DNA from: JAVVHH01 sp965199585
GTDB taxonomy: Bacteria; Pseudomonadota; Alphaproteobacteria; Acetobacterales; Acetobacteraceae
Length of the DNA stretch: 64,000 nt
Direction: 5' to 3'
Assembly (NCBI GenBank): GCA_965199585.1
Contig: CBDASI010000002.1
Span: 682,001 to 746,000 of the forward strand
Within the stretch, counting starts at the first letter, position 1, and every line of letters begins with the position of its first letter. Shown in pieces: positions 45,325 to 54,058 of the stretch. Under the pieces are notes generated by a model that did no database searches, had not been told where the DNA came from, and saw nothing but the letters and a program-made list of their open reading frames with translations. The position numbers were made by a program, and so were the translations under genes.

Positions 45325-45413
45325 TGGTGCCCGCCGCCGGACTCGAACCGGCAAGCCCTGTCACGGACGTCGGATTTTAAGTCCGCTGCGTCTACCAATT
45401 CCGCCAGGCGGGC
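45325..45413 (-). tRNA. tRNA-Leu(UAA)
   Basis: The minus-strand gene runs from 45413 (5') to 45328, with encoded CCA at 45325-45327. The acceptor stem GCCCGCC pairs with GGCGGGC, the anticodon loop has CTTAAAA with anticodon TAA, a long variable arm (CGTCCGTGACAGGG region) and the TTCGAGTC T-loop are present; 86 nt is normal for tRNA-Leu. It reads UUA codons. The 54 bases at its 3' end are the island's att core, so the functional 3' half and CCA are now supplied by the island. Confidence 0.97.
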
Positions 45414-45429
45414 ACACGCCGTCCTTGTA

Positions 45430-46350
45430 TCAAGCCGGGACGGCGGCGGAAACCTGGCATGCGATGTCCACGGCGAGACGGATCAGGTTTTCGCTCGCCT
45501 CGGCAGTGCGGAACGCGCTGTGCGCCGAGAGCGTCACGTTGTCCAATCCCGTGAGCGCATGACCCGGCGGTAGCGGCTCGACGTCGAACACGTCCAGCGC
45601 GGCGTGGCCGAGCCGGCCGGTGCGCAGGGCGTCGATCATCGCGGCCTCATCGACGACCGCACCGCGCGCCGTGTTGATCAGGATGGCGCCGGGCCGCATC
45701 TTGGCCAGCTGGTCGGCGCCGATGAAGCCCCGCGTCTCGTCCGTCAGCAGCAGATGCAGCGACACGACGTGACTCTCGGCCAACAGGCGGTCGAGCTCGA
45801 CGAACTCGACGCCGGGCGCCTGGCGCGGCGTGCGGTTCCAGGCCAGCACGCGCATGCCGCTTCCGGACGCGATGCGCGCGACCTCGGCGCCGATGCCGCC
45901 GAAGCCGATCAGGCCGAGCGTCTTGCCGGTGAGCTGCAGGCCCTCCTTGCGGATCCATTGCCCGGCGCGCACGCCGCGGTCCATCACCGCCAGGCTGCGC
46001 GCGGCGGCCCACATCAGCGCGATGGCGTGCTCGGCGACCGCGGTGTCGCCGTAGTTCTTGATGGTGTGGACGGTGATGCCGAGCTCGGCCAGCGCCTCGG
46101 GGTCCATGTAGCTGCGTGCGCCGGTGCCGAGGAAGATGACGTGCTTGAGGTCGGTGCACCCCCGCATGGCGTCCGTCGGCATGAAGCTGTGGTCGTTGAG
46201 CACGAAATCGTAACCGGCGAGGAGGCGCGGGAGGTCGGCCGGGTCGACCTGCTCCTGCTTGTTGATGGTGATGTCGGGGTCGCCGGGGCGGGAGACCGCG
46301 TGGAAGACGTCCGCCAACTCGTCGCCAGCGTCCAGAAAGATACCGCGCAT
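45430..46350 (-). CDS. NAD-dependent D-2-hydroxyacid dehydrogenase
   Basis: The 306-aa protein has the family layout: Rossmann motif GLIGFGGIGAEVA near 144-156, catalytic Arg in INTARGAVVDE near 228, Glu in DVFDVEPLP near 257 and His in LSAHSAF near 276. It reduces or oxidises a 2-oxo/2-hydroxy acid; the exact substrate (phosphoglycerate, glyoxylate or other) is unclear. The C-terminal ACT domain of SerA is absent. It is the first chromosomal protein gene after the tRNA. Confidence 0.88.
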   Translation of the reverse strand: MRGIFLDAGDELADVFHAVSRPGDPDITINKQEQVDPADLPRLLAGYDFVLNDHSFMPTDAMRGCTDLKHVIFLGTGARSYMDPEALAELGITVHTIKNYGDTAVAEHAIALMWAAARSLAVMDRGVRAGQWIRKEGLQLTGKTLGLIGFGGIGAEVARIASGSGMRVLAWNRTPRQAPGVEFVELDRLLAESHVVSLHLLLTDETRGFIGADQLAKMRPGAILINTARGAVVDEAAMIDALRTGRLGHAALDVFDVEPLPPGHALTGLDNVTLSAHSAFRTAEASENLIRLAVDIACQVSAAVPA

Positions 46351-46416
46351 TCAAGGCTCCCGATGGTTGCGGCGATCCTGCGTGTCCGCCGTTGACGGGG
46401 CAAGGGCGGGGTGCGC

Positions 46417-47259
46417 ATGGTCCGGCGCATGCGGGCCCCGCTTCGGACAGCATTGATCGCTTTCGCTGTCCTGAGCGCCGCTCCCGCGGTCGCGCAGAAG
46501 CCGCCTGCGCTCGGCGCCCCCTCCCCTATGGGCACGCTCCCCCTCGGTAAGCCGCCACCGCTCGGCGTTCCTTGGGACGGCGCGCCGATCGCGCGTGGCG
46601 ATCCGGACGACGTTCCGTTCGACCAGGCCTATGGCAGCGGCACCGGCTTCGTCGTGGCGGACCGGCGGCTGCTGACCAACCGTCATGTGGTGGCCGACTG
46701 CGTCCGTATCGTCGCCCGCGATGCGGCCGGCACGCGCCTGCCGGCCAAGCTGATGGTGAGCGACCGCGGGCGTGACCTGGCCCTGCTCAGCATCGACAAG
46801 CCGGCGGGGCCGCCGCTCACCTTCCGGGACGGCCCGGCGGTCCGGCGCGGCGAGAGCGTCATCGCCTACGGCTTCCCGCTATCGGGCCTGCTCTCCTCGG
46901 GACCGACGCTGACGACGGGCAACGTCAACGCGCTGGCCGGGCTGCGAGACAACCCGAACAACTACCAGATCAGCGCCGGCGTGCAGCCCGGCAACTCGGG
47001 CGGCCCGCTGTTCGACGCGCAGGGGCATGTCATCGGCATCGTGGTCTCCAAGCTCAATGCGGCGCGGGTGGCGGAAATGACCGGCGGTGACATCCCGCAG
47101 AACGTCAACTTCGCGGTCAAAGGTGAGCAGGCGCTCGCCTTTCTGCGCGCCAACGGCGTGCAGCCGATGGTCGCCGCCAGCACCGGGCCGGAGAAGCGCC
47201 CCGACGAGATCGACGCCGTGGCCAACCCGTCCACCGTCTACCTGACGTGTTTCCGGTAG
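46417..47259 (+). CDS. Exported trypsin-like serine protease
   Basis: The 280-aa protein has a signal peptide (LRTALIAFAVLSAAPAVAQ) and then the chymotrypsin-fold triad: His in TNRHVVADC, Asp in GRDLALLSI, and Ser in GNSGGPL. No PDZ domain follows, unlike DegP. It acts in the periplasm or outside. ATG 46417 is preferred to GTG 46411 and ATG 46429 on signal length. Its 3' end overlaps the penicillin-binding protein gene by 13 bases. Confidence 0.87.
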   Translation: MVRRMRAPLRTALIAFAVLSAAPAVAQKPPALGAPSPMGTLPLGKPPPLGVPWDGAPIARGDPDDVPFDQAYGSGTGFVVADRRLLTNRHVVADCVRIVARDAAGTRLPAKLMVSDRGRDLALLSIDKPAGPPLTFRDGPAVRRGESVIAYGFPLSGLLSSGPTLTTGNVNALAGLRDNPNNYQISAGVQPGNSGGPLFDAQGHVIGIVVSKLNAARVAEMTGGDIPQNVNFAVKGEQALAFLRANGVQPMVAASTGPEKRPDEIDAVANPSTVYLTCFR

Positions 47260-49022
47260 CAGCGCGGAGCGCGCCGGCCCCGCGGCGTATCCTCTGGCGG
47301 TTGGTGCGCTTCCTGCTGATCGTCGCGATCTGGGGCGTGCTGGCGGGCGGCGCGGTGCTGGTGTGGTTCGCGCGCGACCTGCCGCGGCCGGAGACCGCGT
47401 TGGACGCGGCGCGGCGGCCGGGCCTGTCGCTGCAGGACCGGGGCGGCCACGTGTTCGCGACCTATGGTGACCTGGTGGGCGAGCCGCTGCGGCTCTCGCA
47501 GCTGCCGCGCTGGTTGCCGGATGCCGCGGTTTCGGTCGAGGACCGGCGCTTCTACCAGCATTTCGGGCTCGACCCGGTCGGCATCCTGCGGGCACTCACG
47601 GTCAATCTGCGGTCCGGGCGGCTGGTGCAGGGTGGCTCGACGATCACGCAGCAGGTCGCCAAGACGCTGTTTCTGACCAACGCCCGCACGTTCCGGCGCA
47701 AAGTGCAGGAGCTGATGCTGACGCTATGGCTCGAGCATAGCTTCAGCAAGCAGGAGATCCTCGAGATCTGGCTCAACCGGGTCTATCTCGGCAGCGGCGC
47801 CTGGGGCGTCGATGCGGCGGCGCGGCTGTATTTCGGCATCACGGCCCGGAAGCTCTCGCTGTGGCAGAGCGCGGTGATCGCCGGGCTGCCGCGGGCGCCG
47901 TCGCGCTTCAACCCGCGCGCCGACCCGGCGGCAGCGGCGGCGCGCGGCCGTGAAGTGCTGACCGCGATGGCCGAGACGGGTGCCATCACCAAGGAGCAAG
48001 CGGCCACGGCCTCGGCCGCCATCGCCTTCACCCCGCCGCCGGCCGTCGCGGGATGGTTCGCCGATTGGGTCGCCGAGGAGTCGCAGACGCTGGTGCCGGC
48101 CGGCTCGGATGCGGTGTTGCACACCTCGCTCGACGCACGGCTGCAGGCGGTGGCGGAGGCGCGGCTGTCCGCGCTGCTGGACGGCCCCGGCGCTACGGCC
48201 GGGGTGGGCCAGGGCGCCGTCGTGATCCTCGATGCGAATACCGGCGCGGTGCGGGCGATGGTCGGCGGGCGCGATTACCGGGCGGGCGGCTTCAATCGGG
48301 CGGTGACGGCACGGCGGCAACCGGGGTCGGCGTTCAAGCCGTTCGTCTGGCTCGCCGCACTCGAGCACGGGATGCATCCGGGCGACCGTGTGCTCGACGG
48401 CCCGCTCCGTATCGGGGGCTGGAACCCGCAGAACTTCGACGGCACGTATCATGGTGAGGTCACCCTCGAGGACGCCCTGGCGCAGTCTCTCAACACGGTA
48501 TCGGTCCGGCTGATGCAGGCGTCCGGCGGGCCACGGGCGACGGCCGAGGTGGCGCAACGGCTGGGTGTCGGCGGCGCAATGCCAGAGAACCTGTCGCTGG
48601 CGCTCGGCACCGGGGAGGTTCGGCTGATCGACATGGCCGCTGCCTATGCCGCGCTGCTCAACGGCGGCCTGCGGATGCGGCCGACCGGCATCGAGCGAAT
48701 CGAAGCGGACCATCAACCGCTGGCGCTCGATCGGCCGGGGCCCGCCCACGTTATCGAGGCGGAGCGGGCGGGCGAAATGCGCGCGATGCTGGCCGCCGTC
48801 GTCGCGCGGGGCAGCGGGCGGGCGGCGGCGCTGCCGGGTCGGTTCGTGGCGGGCAAGACGGGGACGACGCAGGATTATCGTGACGCGTGGTTCATCGGCG
48901 AGGCCGGGTCGACGATCATCGGGGTGTGGCTCGGCAACGACGACGACCGCCCGATGCGCGGCGTGACCGGCAGCGGGTTGCCGGCGCGGTTGTTCCACGA
49001 CATCGCGGCGGCGGATCGCTGA
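47247..49022 (+). CDS. Class A penicillin-binding protein (PBP1 family)
   Basis: The 591-aa bifunctional enzyme polymerises glycan strands and cross-links peptides. After an N-terminal membrane helix (FLLIVAIWGVLAGGAVLVW) the GT51 domain has VEDRRFYQHFG and GGSTITQQVAKTLF; the transpeptidase has SAFKP (SxxK), SLN (SxN) and KTGTT. It is shorter than PBP1A, close to PBP1C in size, but lacks the PBP1C C-terminal domain. GTG 47247 overlaps the protease gene. Confidence 0.92.
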   Translation: MFPVAARSAPAPRRILWRLVRFLLIVAIWGVLAGGAVLVWFARDLPRPETALDAARRPGLSLQDRGGHVFATYGDLVGEPLRLSQLPRWLPDAAVSVEDRRFYQHFGLDPVGILRALTVNLRSGRLVQGGSTITQQVAKTLFLTNARTFRRKVQELMLTLWLEHSFSKQEILEIWLNRVYLGSGAWGVDAAARLYFGITARKLSLWQSAVIAGLPRAPSRFNPRADPAAAAARGREVLTAMAETGAITKEQAATASAAIAFTPPPAVAGWFADWVAEESQTLVPAGSDAVLHTSLDARLQAVAEARLSALLDGPGATAGVGQGAVVILDANTGAVRAMVGGRDYRAGGFNRAVTARRQPGSAFKPFVWLAALEHGMHPGDRVLDGPLRIGGWNPQNFDGTYHGEVTLEDALAQSLNTVSVRLMQASGGPRATAEVAQRLGVGGAMPENLSLALGTGEVRLIDMAAAYAALLNGGLRMRPTGIERIEADHQPLALDRPGPAHVIEAERAGEMRAMLAAVVARGSGRAAALPGRFVAGKTGTTQDYRDAWFIGEAGSTIIGVWLGNDDDRPMRGVTGSGLPARLFHDIAAADR

Positions 49023-49041
49023 GTTAGCGAAGGCTTCATCT

Positions 49042-49470
49042 TTGCCGTCTATCGTAGGGCAGCGAGGGAGCTTTGACTTGGTTCAGGAAGTCCGGTCGAT
49101 CCTATTCACTGCCGAGGAATGCCGCACCGCCATCACGCAACTGATGGCGATGCGGGCCGGCACCGTCCGGCCGGGCCTGGTGACCGGCATCAAGCTGCAG
49201 GGGCCGAAGGTCAGCGCGGTGATCACCGTCGGGTCCTGCGCGGAGGCGACGCAGCAGACGATGGATGCGGCGGAGTTGATGAGCGCGGTGCTGCTGTTCT
49301 GCCGCAAGGCGCGCATTCCGCTGTCGACGCGGTCGGAGAAGCGACTGAGCCTCATCTCCGACTGCCTCGCGCTCACGACGTCCATCAACCTGCGGCCCGG
49401 CCCCTCGACAAGCCGCAGCAAGGACACTGCGACGGCCGGGCCGGACCTGGCGCTGATGCACACGGTGTAA
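49042..49470 (+). CDS. Hypothetical protein
   Basis: The 142-aa frame (TTG 49042 or TTG 49078) has high-GC codon bias and helical segments (EECRTAITQLMAMRAG; DAAELMSAVLLFCRKARIPL) but no known domain. It follows the penicillin-binding protein on the same strand. Start is uncertain. Confidence 0.5.
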   Translation: MPSIVGQRGSFDLVQEVRSILFTAEECRTAITQLMAMRAGTVRPGLVTGIKLQGPKVSAVITVGSCAEATQQTMDAAELMSAVLLFCRKARIPLSTRSEKRLSLISDCLALTTSINLRPGPSTSRSKDTATAGPDLALMHTV

Positions 49471-49507
49471 TGCGGCAACTCATCCCGCCGCAGATTCTTA
49501 AGTCGGT

Positions 49508-50478
49508 ATGATGTTCGATCTTTCGCAGGCCTTCAACTCGCTACGAGGCTTGGTAACGGGGTTCTTCGCGCACCTCCCCTACATCATCATCGCGTTGCTC
49601 GTTTACGGCGGTTTCCACATCGCGGCGCGGTCGGTACGGCGGGTGTTGCGTCATTTCGCCGAGCGGCGGCGCAAGCACATGAACGTCGGGCTCGTGCTCG
49701 GCCGGCTGGCCGAGGGCGGGATCATGCGGTGGGGGTGCTCGTCGCGCTCGTGATTGCCGTGCCGTCGTTCCAGCCGGCGCAGCTGATCCAGCTGCTCGGC
49801 ATCAGCGGCGTGGCCATCGGCTTCGCCTTCCGCGACATCCTGCAGAACTTCCTGGCCGGATTGCTGATCCTGCTGACGGAGCCCTTCCGCATCAACGACC
49901 AGATCGTCGTCGGCAGTTTCGAAGGCACGGTCGAGGAGATCGAGACGCGTGCCACGACGATCCGGACCTATGATGGGCGCCGGGTGGTCATCCCGAATAC
50001 GAACCTGTTCACCCAGTCCGTGACCGTGAACACCGCGTTCTCGACCCGGCGCCTGCAATACGATGTCGGGATCGGCTATGGCGACGACATCGCCCAGGCG
50101 CAATCGGTGATGCTCGATGCGATCCGGGGCGTGCATGGCATCATGGCGGAGCCGCCGCCCGAGGTGCTTGTCGTCGGCCTGGCCGACTACACCGTCACAT
50201 TGCGGGTCTGTTGGTGGATCGATCCGCCGCGCCGCGCCGACACGATGGAGAGCATGAGCCAGGCGCTGCATGCCATCAAAGATGCGCTGACGGCGGCCGG
50301 CATCGACCTGCCGTTCCCGACCCGGCAGATCCTGTTCCACGACCAGACCGAAGCGACCGACGGCGACCGCTCGCGCCAGCGCGAGGGTTGGCCGGCCGGC
50401 AAAGGAACGGTCCCGGCGCCGCGTTCCATCGCTGGCGCATTGTTCGGCCGCAAGGACGAACCGTCCGAGGCGGCTTGA
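49508..50478 (+). pseudogene. MscS-family mechanosensitive channel with frameshift
   Basis: The N-terminal frame (49508-49753) encodes a membrane helix (LPYIIIALLVYGGFHIA) and NVGLVLGRLAEGGIM. The next frame (from about 49735 to 50478) continues with VLVALVIAVPSFQPAQLIQLLGISGVAIGFAFRDI, the MscS pore helix and beta domain (GSFEGTVEEIETRATTIRTYDGRRVVIPN). Adding one G in the G-run 49731-49735 restores a single 320-aa channel. Either the gene is broken by homopolymer slippage or the sequence has an error. Confidence 0.8.
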
Positions 50479-50544
50479 GCTGCAGAGGGAAATCTCCGCC
50501 GCATCTCGCGTTCGTATCGCACCCAACCTAGGAGACGTTGAACG

Positions 50545-50796
50545 ATGACGAGACTTAGAAGCCGCATGATTGCGCTGACCGCGTTCCTTATTGCAGGAGC
50601 GGCGCAGGCGCAGACGCCGAGCGTTCAGCCTACGCCGCCCGTCCCGGTCGTGCCGCAAGAGGCCACGCCGCCAAACGGCGTCGCGCGCGGTGTATTGCGG
50701 CCCGGCCGCCCGATCGACTCCAAGATGGTCACCAAGCCGCCGGCTCTGGAGCGCCACCGCATGCCAGTGATTACCCCGCCCGGGACAGCACGTTGA
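50545..50796 (+). CDS. Small exported proline-rich protein
   Basis: The 83-aa protein starts with a Sec signal (MIALTAFLIAGAAQAQ, cleavage AQA) and has a Pro/Val-rich mature part. TAGGAGA precedes the ATG. Its stop codon overlaps the TTG start of the exchanger gene. Function unknown. Confidence 0.6.
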   Translation: MTRLRSRMIALTAFLIAGAAQAQTPSVQPTPPVPVVPQEATPPNGVARGVLRPGRPIDSKMVTKPPALERHRMPVITPPGTAR

Positions 50797-51881
50797 ATTT
50801 TCTTCGGGATCTCAAGCTTCCACTCTTCTTCCTCCTCACCATCCCGATCGCGCCGGTCCTGCACTACCTGGTCGGCGGCATGCCTCTGCTAGAATTCGCG
50901 ACCGGCGCGGCGGCGATCGCGGTGTTGGCCGACTGGGTGCGGCGCGGGACGGAGCATGTCTCCTCCCATGTCGGCGCCGCCCTCGGCGGGTTGCTGAGCA
51001 TCAGCCTCGGCAGCCTGGCCGAGCTAATCCTGGCGCTGTTCGTGTTGTGGGACGGCAAGATCAATGTCGTCCGGGCGCAGATCACCGGGTCGATGATCGG
51101 CACGAGCCTGCTCGGGTTGGGCATTGCCATCGTCGTCGGCACCGTCGGCCGGGAGAGCCTCACGTTCAAACGCGAGCGCGCCAGCTTAATTTCCAGCCTG
51201 CTGCTGCTCTCGGTCATCGCGCTGCTGCTGCCGGCGGTGTTCGACTTCACGCTGCGCTCGACCGGGCACGCCGACAAGGCGGCGGCCTCGGACGAGGCGT
51301 TGAGCCTCGGCGTGGCAGCGGTGCTGCTGCTGCTCTATGCCGGCAACACGGTCTATACGCTGATCACCCACCGCGACGTGTTCGGCTCCGGCGGCGAGGA
51401 GGAGAGTAGCGAGGCGGCCTGGCCGCTGATGGCCTCGCTCGGTGTGCTGGCCGCGGCGACGGTCGCCATCGCGCTCGAGGCCGAGTTGGTGTCCGGCTCG
51501 CTCGAACAAGCATCGCAGTCGCTGGGATTGTCGGACGTCTTCCTCGGCGTGATCGTGCTCGCGCTGATCGGCACCGCGTCGGATCTGTTCGCCGGCGCCT
51601 TCTTCGCGCGCCAGGGCCGGATGGGGCTGGTGCTCAGCATCTGCATCGGCTCGGCGATCCAGGTTGCGCTGGTCCTGGCGCCTTTGTTGGTCCTGATCTC
51701 GTGGGCGATCGGCAAGCCGATGACGCTGGTGTTCTCCAATCCGCTCGACCTGTTCGCCATCGCCGGTGCTGCGTTCATCATCAACAGCATCGCCAGCGAT
51801 GGCGAAGTCACGTGGTTCGAAGGCGCGCTACTGGTCGGCGTCTATGTCCTGTTCGGGCTGGGCTTCTACTTCGTTACCTGA
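50793..51881 (+). CDS. Calcium/proton exchanger (CaCA family, CAX type)
   Basis: The 362-aa membrane protein has about eleven helices and the two inverted alpha-repeat motifs: GSLAELILALF near 72-82 and GTASDLFAGAFFA near 250-262. These correspond to the GNxxE cation motifs but with Ser and Thr/Asp changes. It would export Ca2+ in exchange for protons. TTG 50793 overlaps the previous stop; a later start would shorten the first helix. Confidence 0.85.
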   Translation: MNFLRDLKLPLFFLLTIPIAPVLHYLVGGMPLLEFATGAAAIAVLADWVRRGTEHVSSHVGAALGGLLSISLGSLAELILALFVLWDGKINVVRAQITGSMIGTSLLGLGIAIVVGTVGRESLTFKRERASLISSLLLLSVIALLLPAVFDFTLRSTGHADKAAASDEALSLGVAAVLLLLYAGNTVYTLITHRDVFGSGGEEESSEAAWPLMASLGVLAAATVAIALEAELVSGSLEQASQSLGLSDVFLGVIVLALIGTASDLFAGAFFARQGRMGLVLSICIGSAIQVALVLAPLLVLISWAIGKPMTLVFSNPLDLFAIAGAAFIINSIASDGEVTWFEGALLVGVYVLFGLGFYFVT

Positions 51882-52350
51882 CAGCGAACGGACCGTTGAG
51901 CCGGACGATGGTCAAGTTGAGGTAAGCCGCAAACGTGACCCACATGAGGTAGGGCAGCAGTAGCCAGCTGGCGAGCGGGGCAAAGGGCGCAACGACGACC
52001 ATCGGGGCCAGGACCGACAGCCACAGCAGCGGCACCTCGATCAGCGCCCAGTCCGGCCGCTTGAACTTGAAGAATAGCGGGCTCCAGAGCAGGTGGAACA
52101 ACGCGTTAAAGCCATAGAGCACGACGACCGTGATGCGCAGACCGGGACTGGGCGCGGCGACCCAGGCCTCGGCCGCCGACCAGGCTGCCAGCGCCAGGAT
52201 CAGGGTCCACGCCGGCCCGAACAGCCAGTCCGGCGGTTGCCAGCTCGGCTTGCGCAACTGGCGATACCAAGGCCCGATCTCGGTCAGCAGGCCGCCCGCG
52301 CCGGTGACGACGAGGGCGACCACCCCGGAGACGATCAGCGGGGTCAGCAT
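51874..52350 (-). CDS. tspO: TspO/MBR family tryptophan-rich sensory protein
   Basis: The 158-aa protein has five membrane helices and TspO signature residues: WYRQLRKPSWQPPDWLFGPAWT near 26-47, ALFHLLWSPLFF near 93 and LWLSVL. TspO binds porphyrins and regulates tetrapyrrole-linked expression. ATG 52350 is chosen because it places the N-terminal helix at the start; a longer frame would run into the amidase. It overlaps the amidase stop by seven bases, so the two are likely co-transcribed. Confidence 0.92.
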   Translation of the reverse strand: MLTPLIVSGVVALVVTGAGGLLTEIGPWYRQLRKPSWQPPDWLFGPAWTLILALAAWSAAEAWVAAPSPGLRITVVVLYGFNALFHLLWSPLFFKFKRPDWALIEVPLLWLSVLAPMVVVAPFAPLASWLLLPYLMWVTFAAYLNLTIVRLNGPFAVR

Positions 52351-53735
52351 GCGAGCGCCGGCCGTTTGGCGCGGTAGCCCATCGCGTGTTCGAGCACGCT
52401 GGCGGCCTGAAACAGCATGGCTTCCTGGAACGGCTTGGCGCAGATCTGCACGGCTACCGGCAGGCCACCCTCGCCGAAGCCGGCCGGCACGCACATCGCC
52501 GGCCACCCCGTCTGATTCATTGGCGCCGTGAAGCCCGGCTGTTGCAGGCCGTCGAATTTAGGCACGTCGTCGATCCGCGGCGCCTCCGCGTGTGAGCCGG
52601 CGGTGAGCAGCAGGTCGACATCGCGCGAGGCGGCGGCGGTCGCGGCGCAGAGCTGGCGGCGGAAGCGCTGCGCCTGGACGTAGTCGGTCGCGGCGAACAG
52701 GCCGCCGAACACCATCCGACTGCGGAGGCGGTCGCCGTAATCGTGGAAGCGCTCGCGCATCCAGGGCTCGTGCAGGCTGTAGGCCTCGGCCGTCAGGATG
52801 ACGAAGTTGGCGGCCTGGAAGTCGAACAGTGACGGCAGCTCGACGTCGGAGACGATCGCCCCGGCATCGCGCCAGACCGCGGCGGCACGGTCGATGCCGG
52901 CCTGGGTGGCCGGGCTGACGGGGCGGTCCCGCTCGTGCCAGTTCCGCACGATGCCGACGCGCAGGCCCTTCACCCCGTCGCCGAGCCCGGCCGTGTAGTT
53001 CGGCACGGGCCGGTCCGCGCTGGCCGGGTCCTGCGGGTCGTGGCCGGCCATCGCCTGCAGCAGCATCGCGCAGTCCTCGACCGTCCAGGCCATCGGCCCG
53101 GCATGATCGAGCGAGAAGGCGAGCGGGAGGATGCCGACCCGGCTGCACAGGCCATAGGTCGGCTTGATGCCGGCGATGCCGCACAGCGCGGCGGGCCCGC
53201 GGATGGAGCCGCCGGTGTCAGACCCGGTGCCGCCCAGGATCAGCCCGGCCGCTACCGCGGCGCCGGTGCCGGACGAGGAGCCGGAGGTAAAGTGATCGGG
53301 GTCCCACGGGTTGCGCGCGGGCGGCCATGGCAAGTCGAAACTCGGGCCGCCGAAGGCGAATTCGTGGGTCGCCAGCTTGCCGAGCATCACCGTGCCGGCC
53401 TCGCTCAACAGCCGGACCGTGGTCGCATCCGCGTCCGGCACCCAGTTCTGCAGCAATTTGGAGTGGGCGGTCGTGGCAATGCCGGCGGTGCCGTAGATGT
53501 CCTTGTGGCCGATCGGGATGCCGTCGAGCGGGCCGCGCGCGTTGCCGCTCGTCTGCCGCTGCTCGGCGGCACGGGCTTCGGCCAGCGCGCGATCCGGCGT
53601 CACCTTGATGAAGGCGTTCAGCTTGCCGTCGAGTGCTGCGATGCGGTCCAGGCAAGCCTGCGTCAGCTCGACCGGGGAGATCGTGCGGGCGGCGAGCTGG
53701 CGCGAAGCGTCGGCGATGGTGGGAAGCGACATCAC
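52344..53735 (-). CDS. Amidase-signature family amidase
   Basis: The 463-aa enzyme has the Ser-cisSer-Lys triad: Lys in GIPIGHKDIYGTAG near 77, SSSGTGAAVAAG near 150, and the nucleophile region GSDTGGSIRGPAALCG near 172-187. It hydrolyses an amide; context does not reveal the substrate. The upstream 64-aa AtzG-like gene overlaps it by four bases. As no GatB/GatC genes are nearby, a tRNA amidotransferase role is unlikely. Confidence 0.9.
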   Translation of the reverse strand: MMSLPTIADASRQLAARTISPVELTQACLDRIAALDGKLNAFIKVTPDRALAEARAAEQRQTSGNARGPLDGIPIGHKDIYGTAGIATTAHSKLLQNWVPDADATTVRLLSEAGTVMLGKLATHEFAFGGPSFDLPWPPARNPWDPDHFTSGSSSGTGAAVAAGLILGGTGSDTGGSIRGPAALCGIAGIKPTYGLCSRVGILPLAFSLDHAGPMAWTVEDCAMLLQAMAGHDPQDPASADRPVPNYTAGLGDGVKGLRVGIVRNWHERDRPVSPATQAGIDRAAAVWRDAGAIVSDVELPSLFDFQAANFVILTAEAYSLHEPWMRERFHDYGDRLRSRMVFGGLFAATDYVQAQRFRRQLCAATAAASRDVDLLLTAGSHAEAPRIDDVPKFDGLQQPGFTAPMNQTGWPAMCVPAGFGEGGLPVAVQICAKPFQEAMLFQAASVLEHAMGYRAKRPALAC

Positions 53736-53926
53736 ATGGCCTCCGGCTTAAAGATCACGGCCGGCTCGGCCTCTCGTGGCCGGGTTGCGCCGCCGCGAAT
53801 ACGGTCCAGCATGGGCTCCACATTGGCCCAGGCGCCGTAGAGCTCATCCATTTCAGTCGACGACAGCTCCAGGCCGGCCCGGCGGACCAGGGCAGTGAAA
53901 TCTTGCTGGGGCAATTTGGCGGACAT
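53732..53926 (-). CDS. AtzG-like small amidase partner
   Basis: The 64-aa protein (LELSSTEMDELYGAWANVEPMLDRIR) resembles AtzG/DUF4089 proteins, GatC-like helical chaperones that bind amidase-signature enzymes. It directly precedes, and overlaps by four bases, the amidase gene, which fits that role. Confidence 0.65.
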   Translation of the reverse strand: MSAKLPQQDFTALVRRAGLELSSTEMDELYGAWANVEPMLDRIRGGATRPREAEPAVIFKPEAM

Positions 53927-54058
53927 CCGGGTCTCCGAAGAAAGCGTTCGGATCGAAGCACGTCTGGCGTGCGCAGGCTAACGCTTGTGTCCAGCGAAAC
54001 CGCGCGCGACGGTTTCAACGTGCAAACCATCGAGCGACCCGGCCGCGTATCGCCGACC

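Larger units (their letters stand above)
17428..45381. mobile_element. Genomic island integrated in tRNA-Leu, internally rearranged
   Basis: The island lies between 54-bp direct repeats of the tRNA-Leu 3' part (17428-17481 and 45328-45381). It encodes a tyrosine integrase (two copies), a primase/helicase pair, a serine recombinase, a type I-G CRISPR-Cas effector operon and a kinase/UvrD operon, without visible structural or conjugation genes. A third att copy in opposite orientation (38348-38401) is flanked by inverted copies of both island ends. Recombination between the outer sites should excise the entire segment. GC and codon use in parts (about 24.4-27.3 kb and 39.8-43.9 kb) are clearly lower than in the chromosome. 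Confidence 0.9.
43926..45381 (+). repeat. Inverted repeat B, right copy (1456 bp)
   Basis: Reverse complement of 38348-39803; ends at the tRNA anticodon loop, where it passes into the tRNA 5' part. Confidence 0.9.

Noticed and set aside
49651..50757. 368-codon minus-strand frame across the MscS gene
   Set aside because: Antisense shadow of a clear MscS domain.
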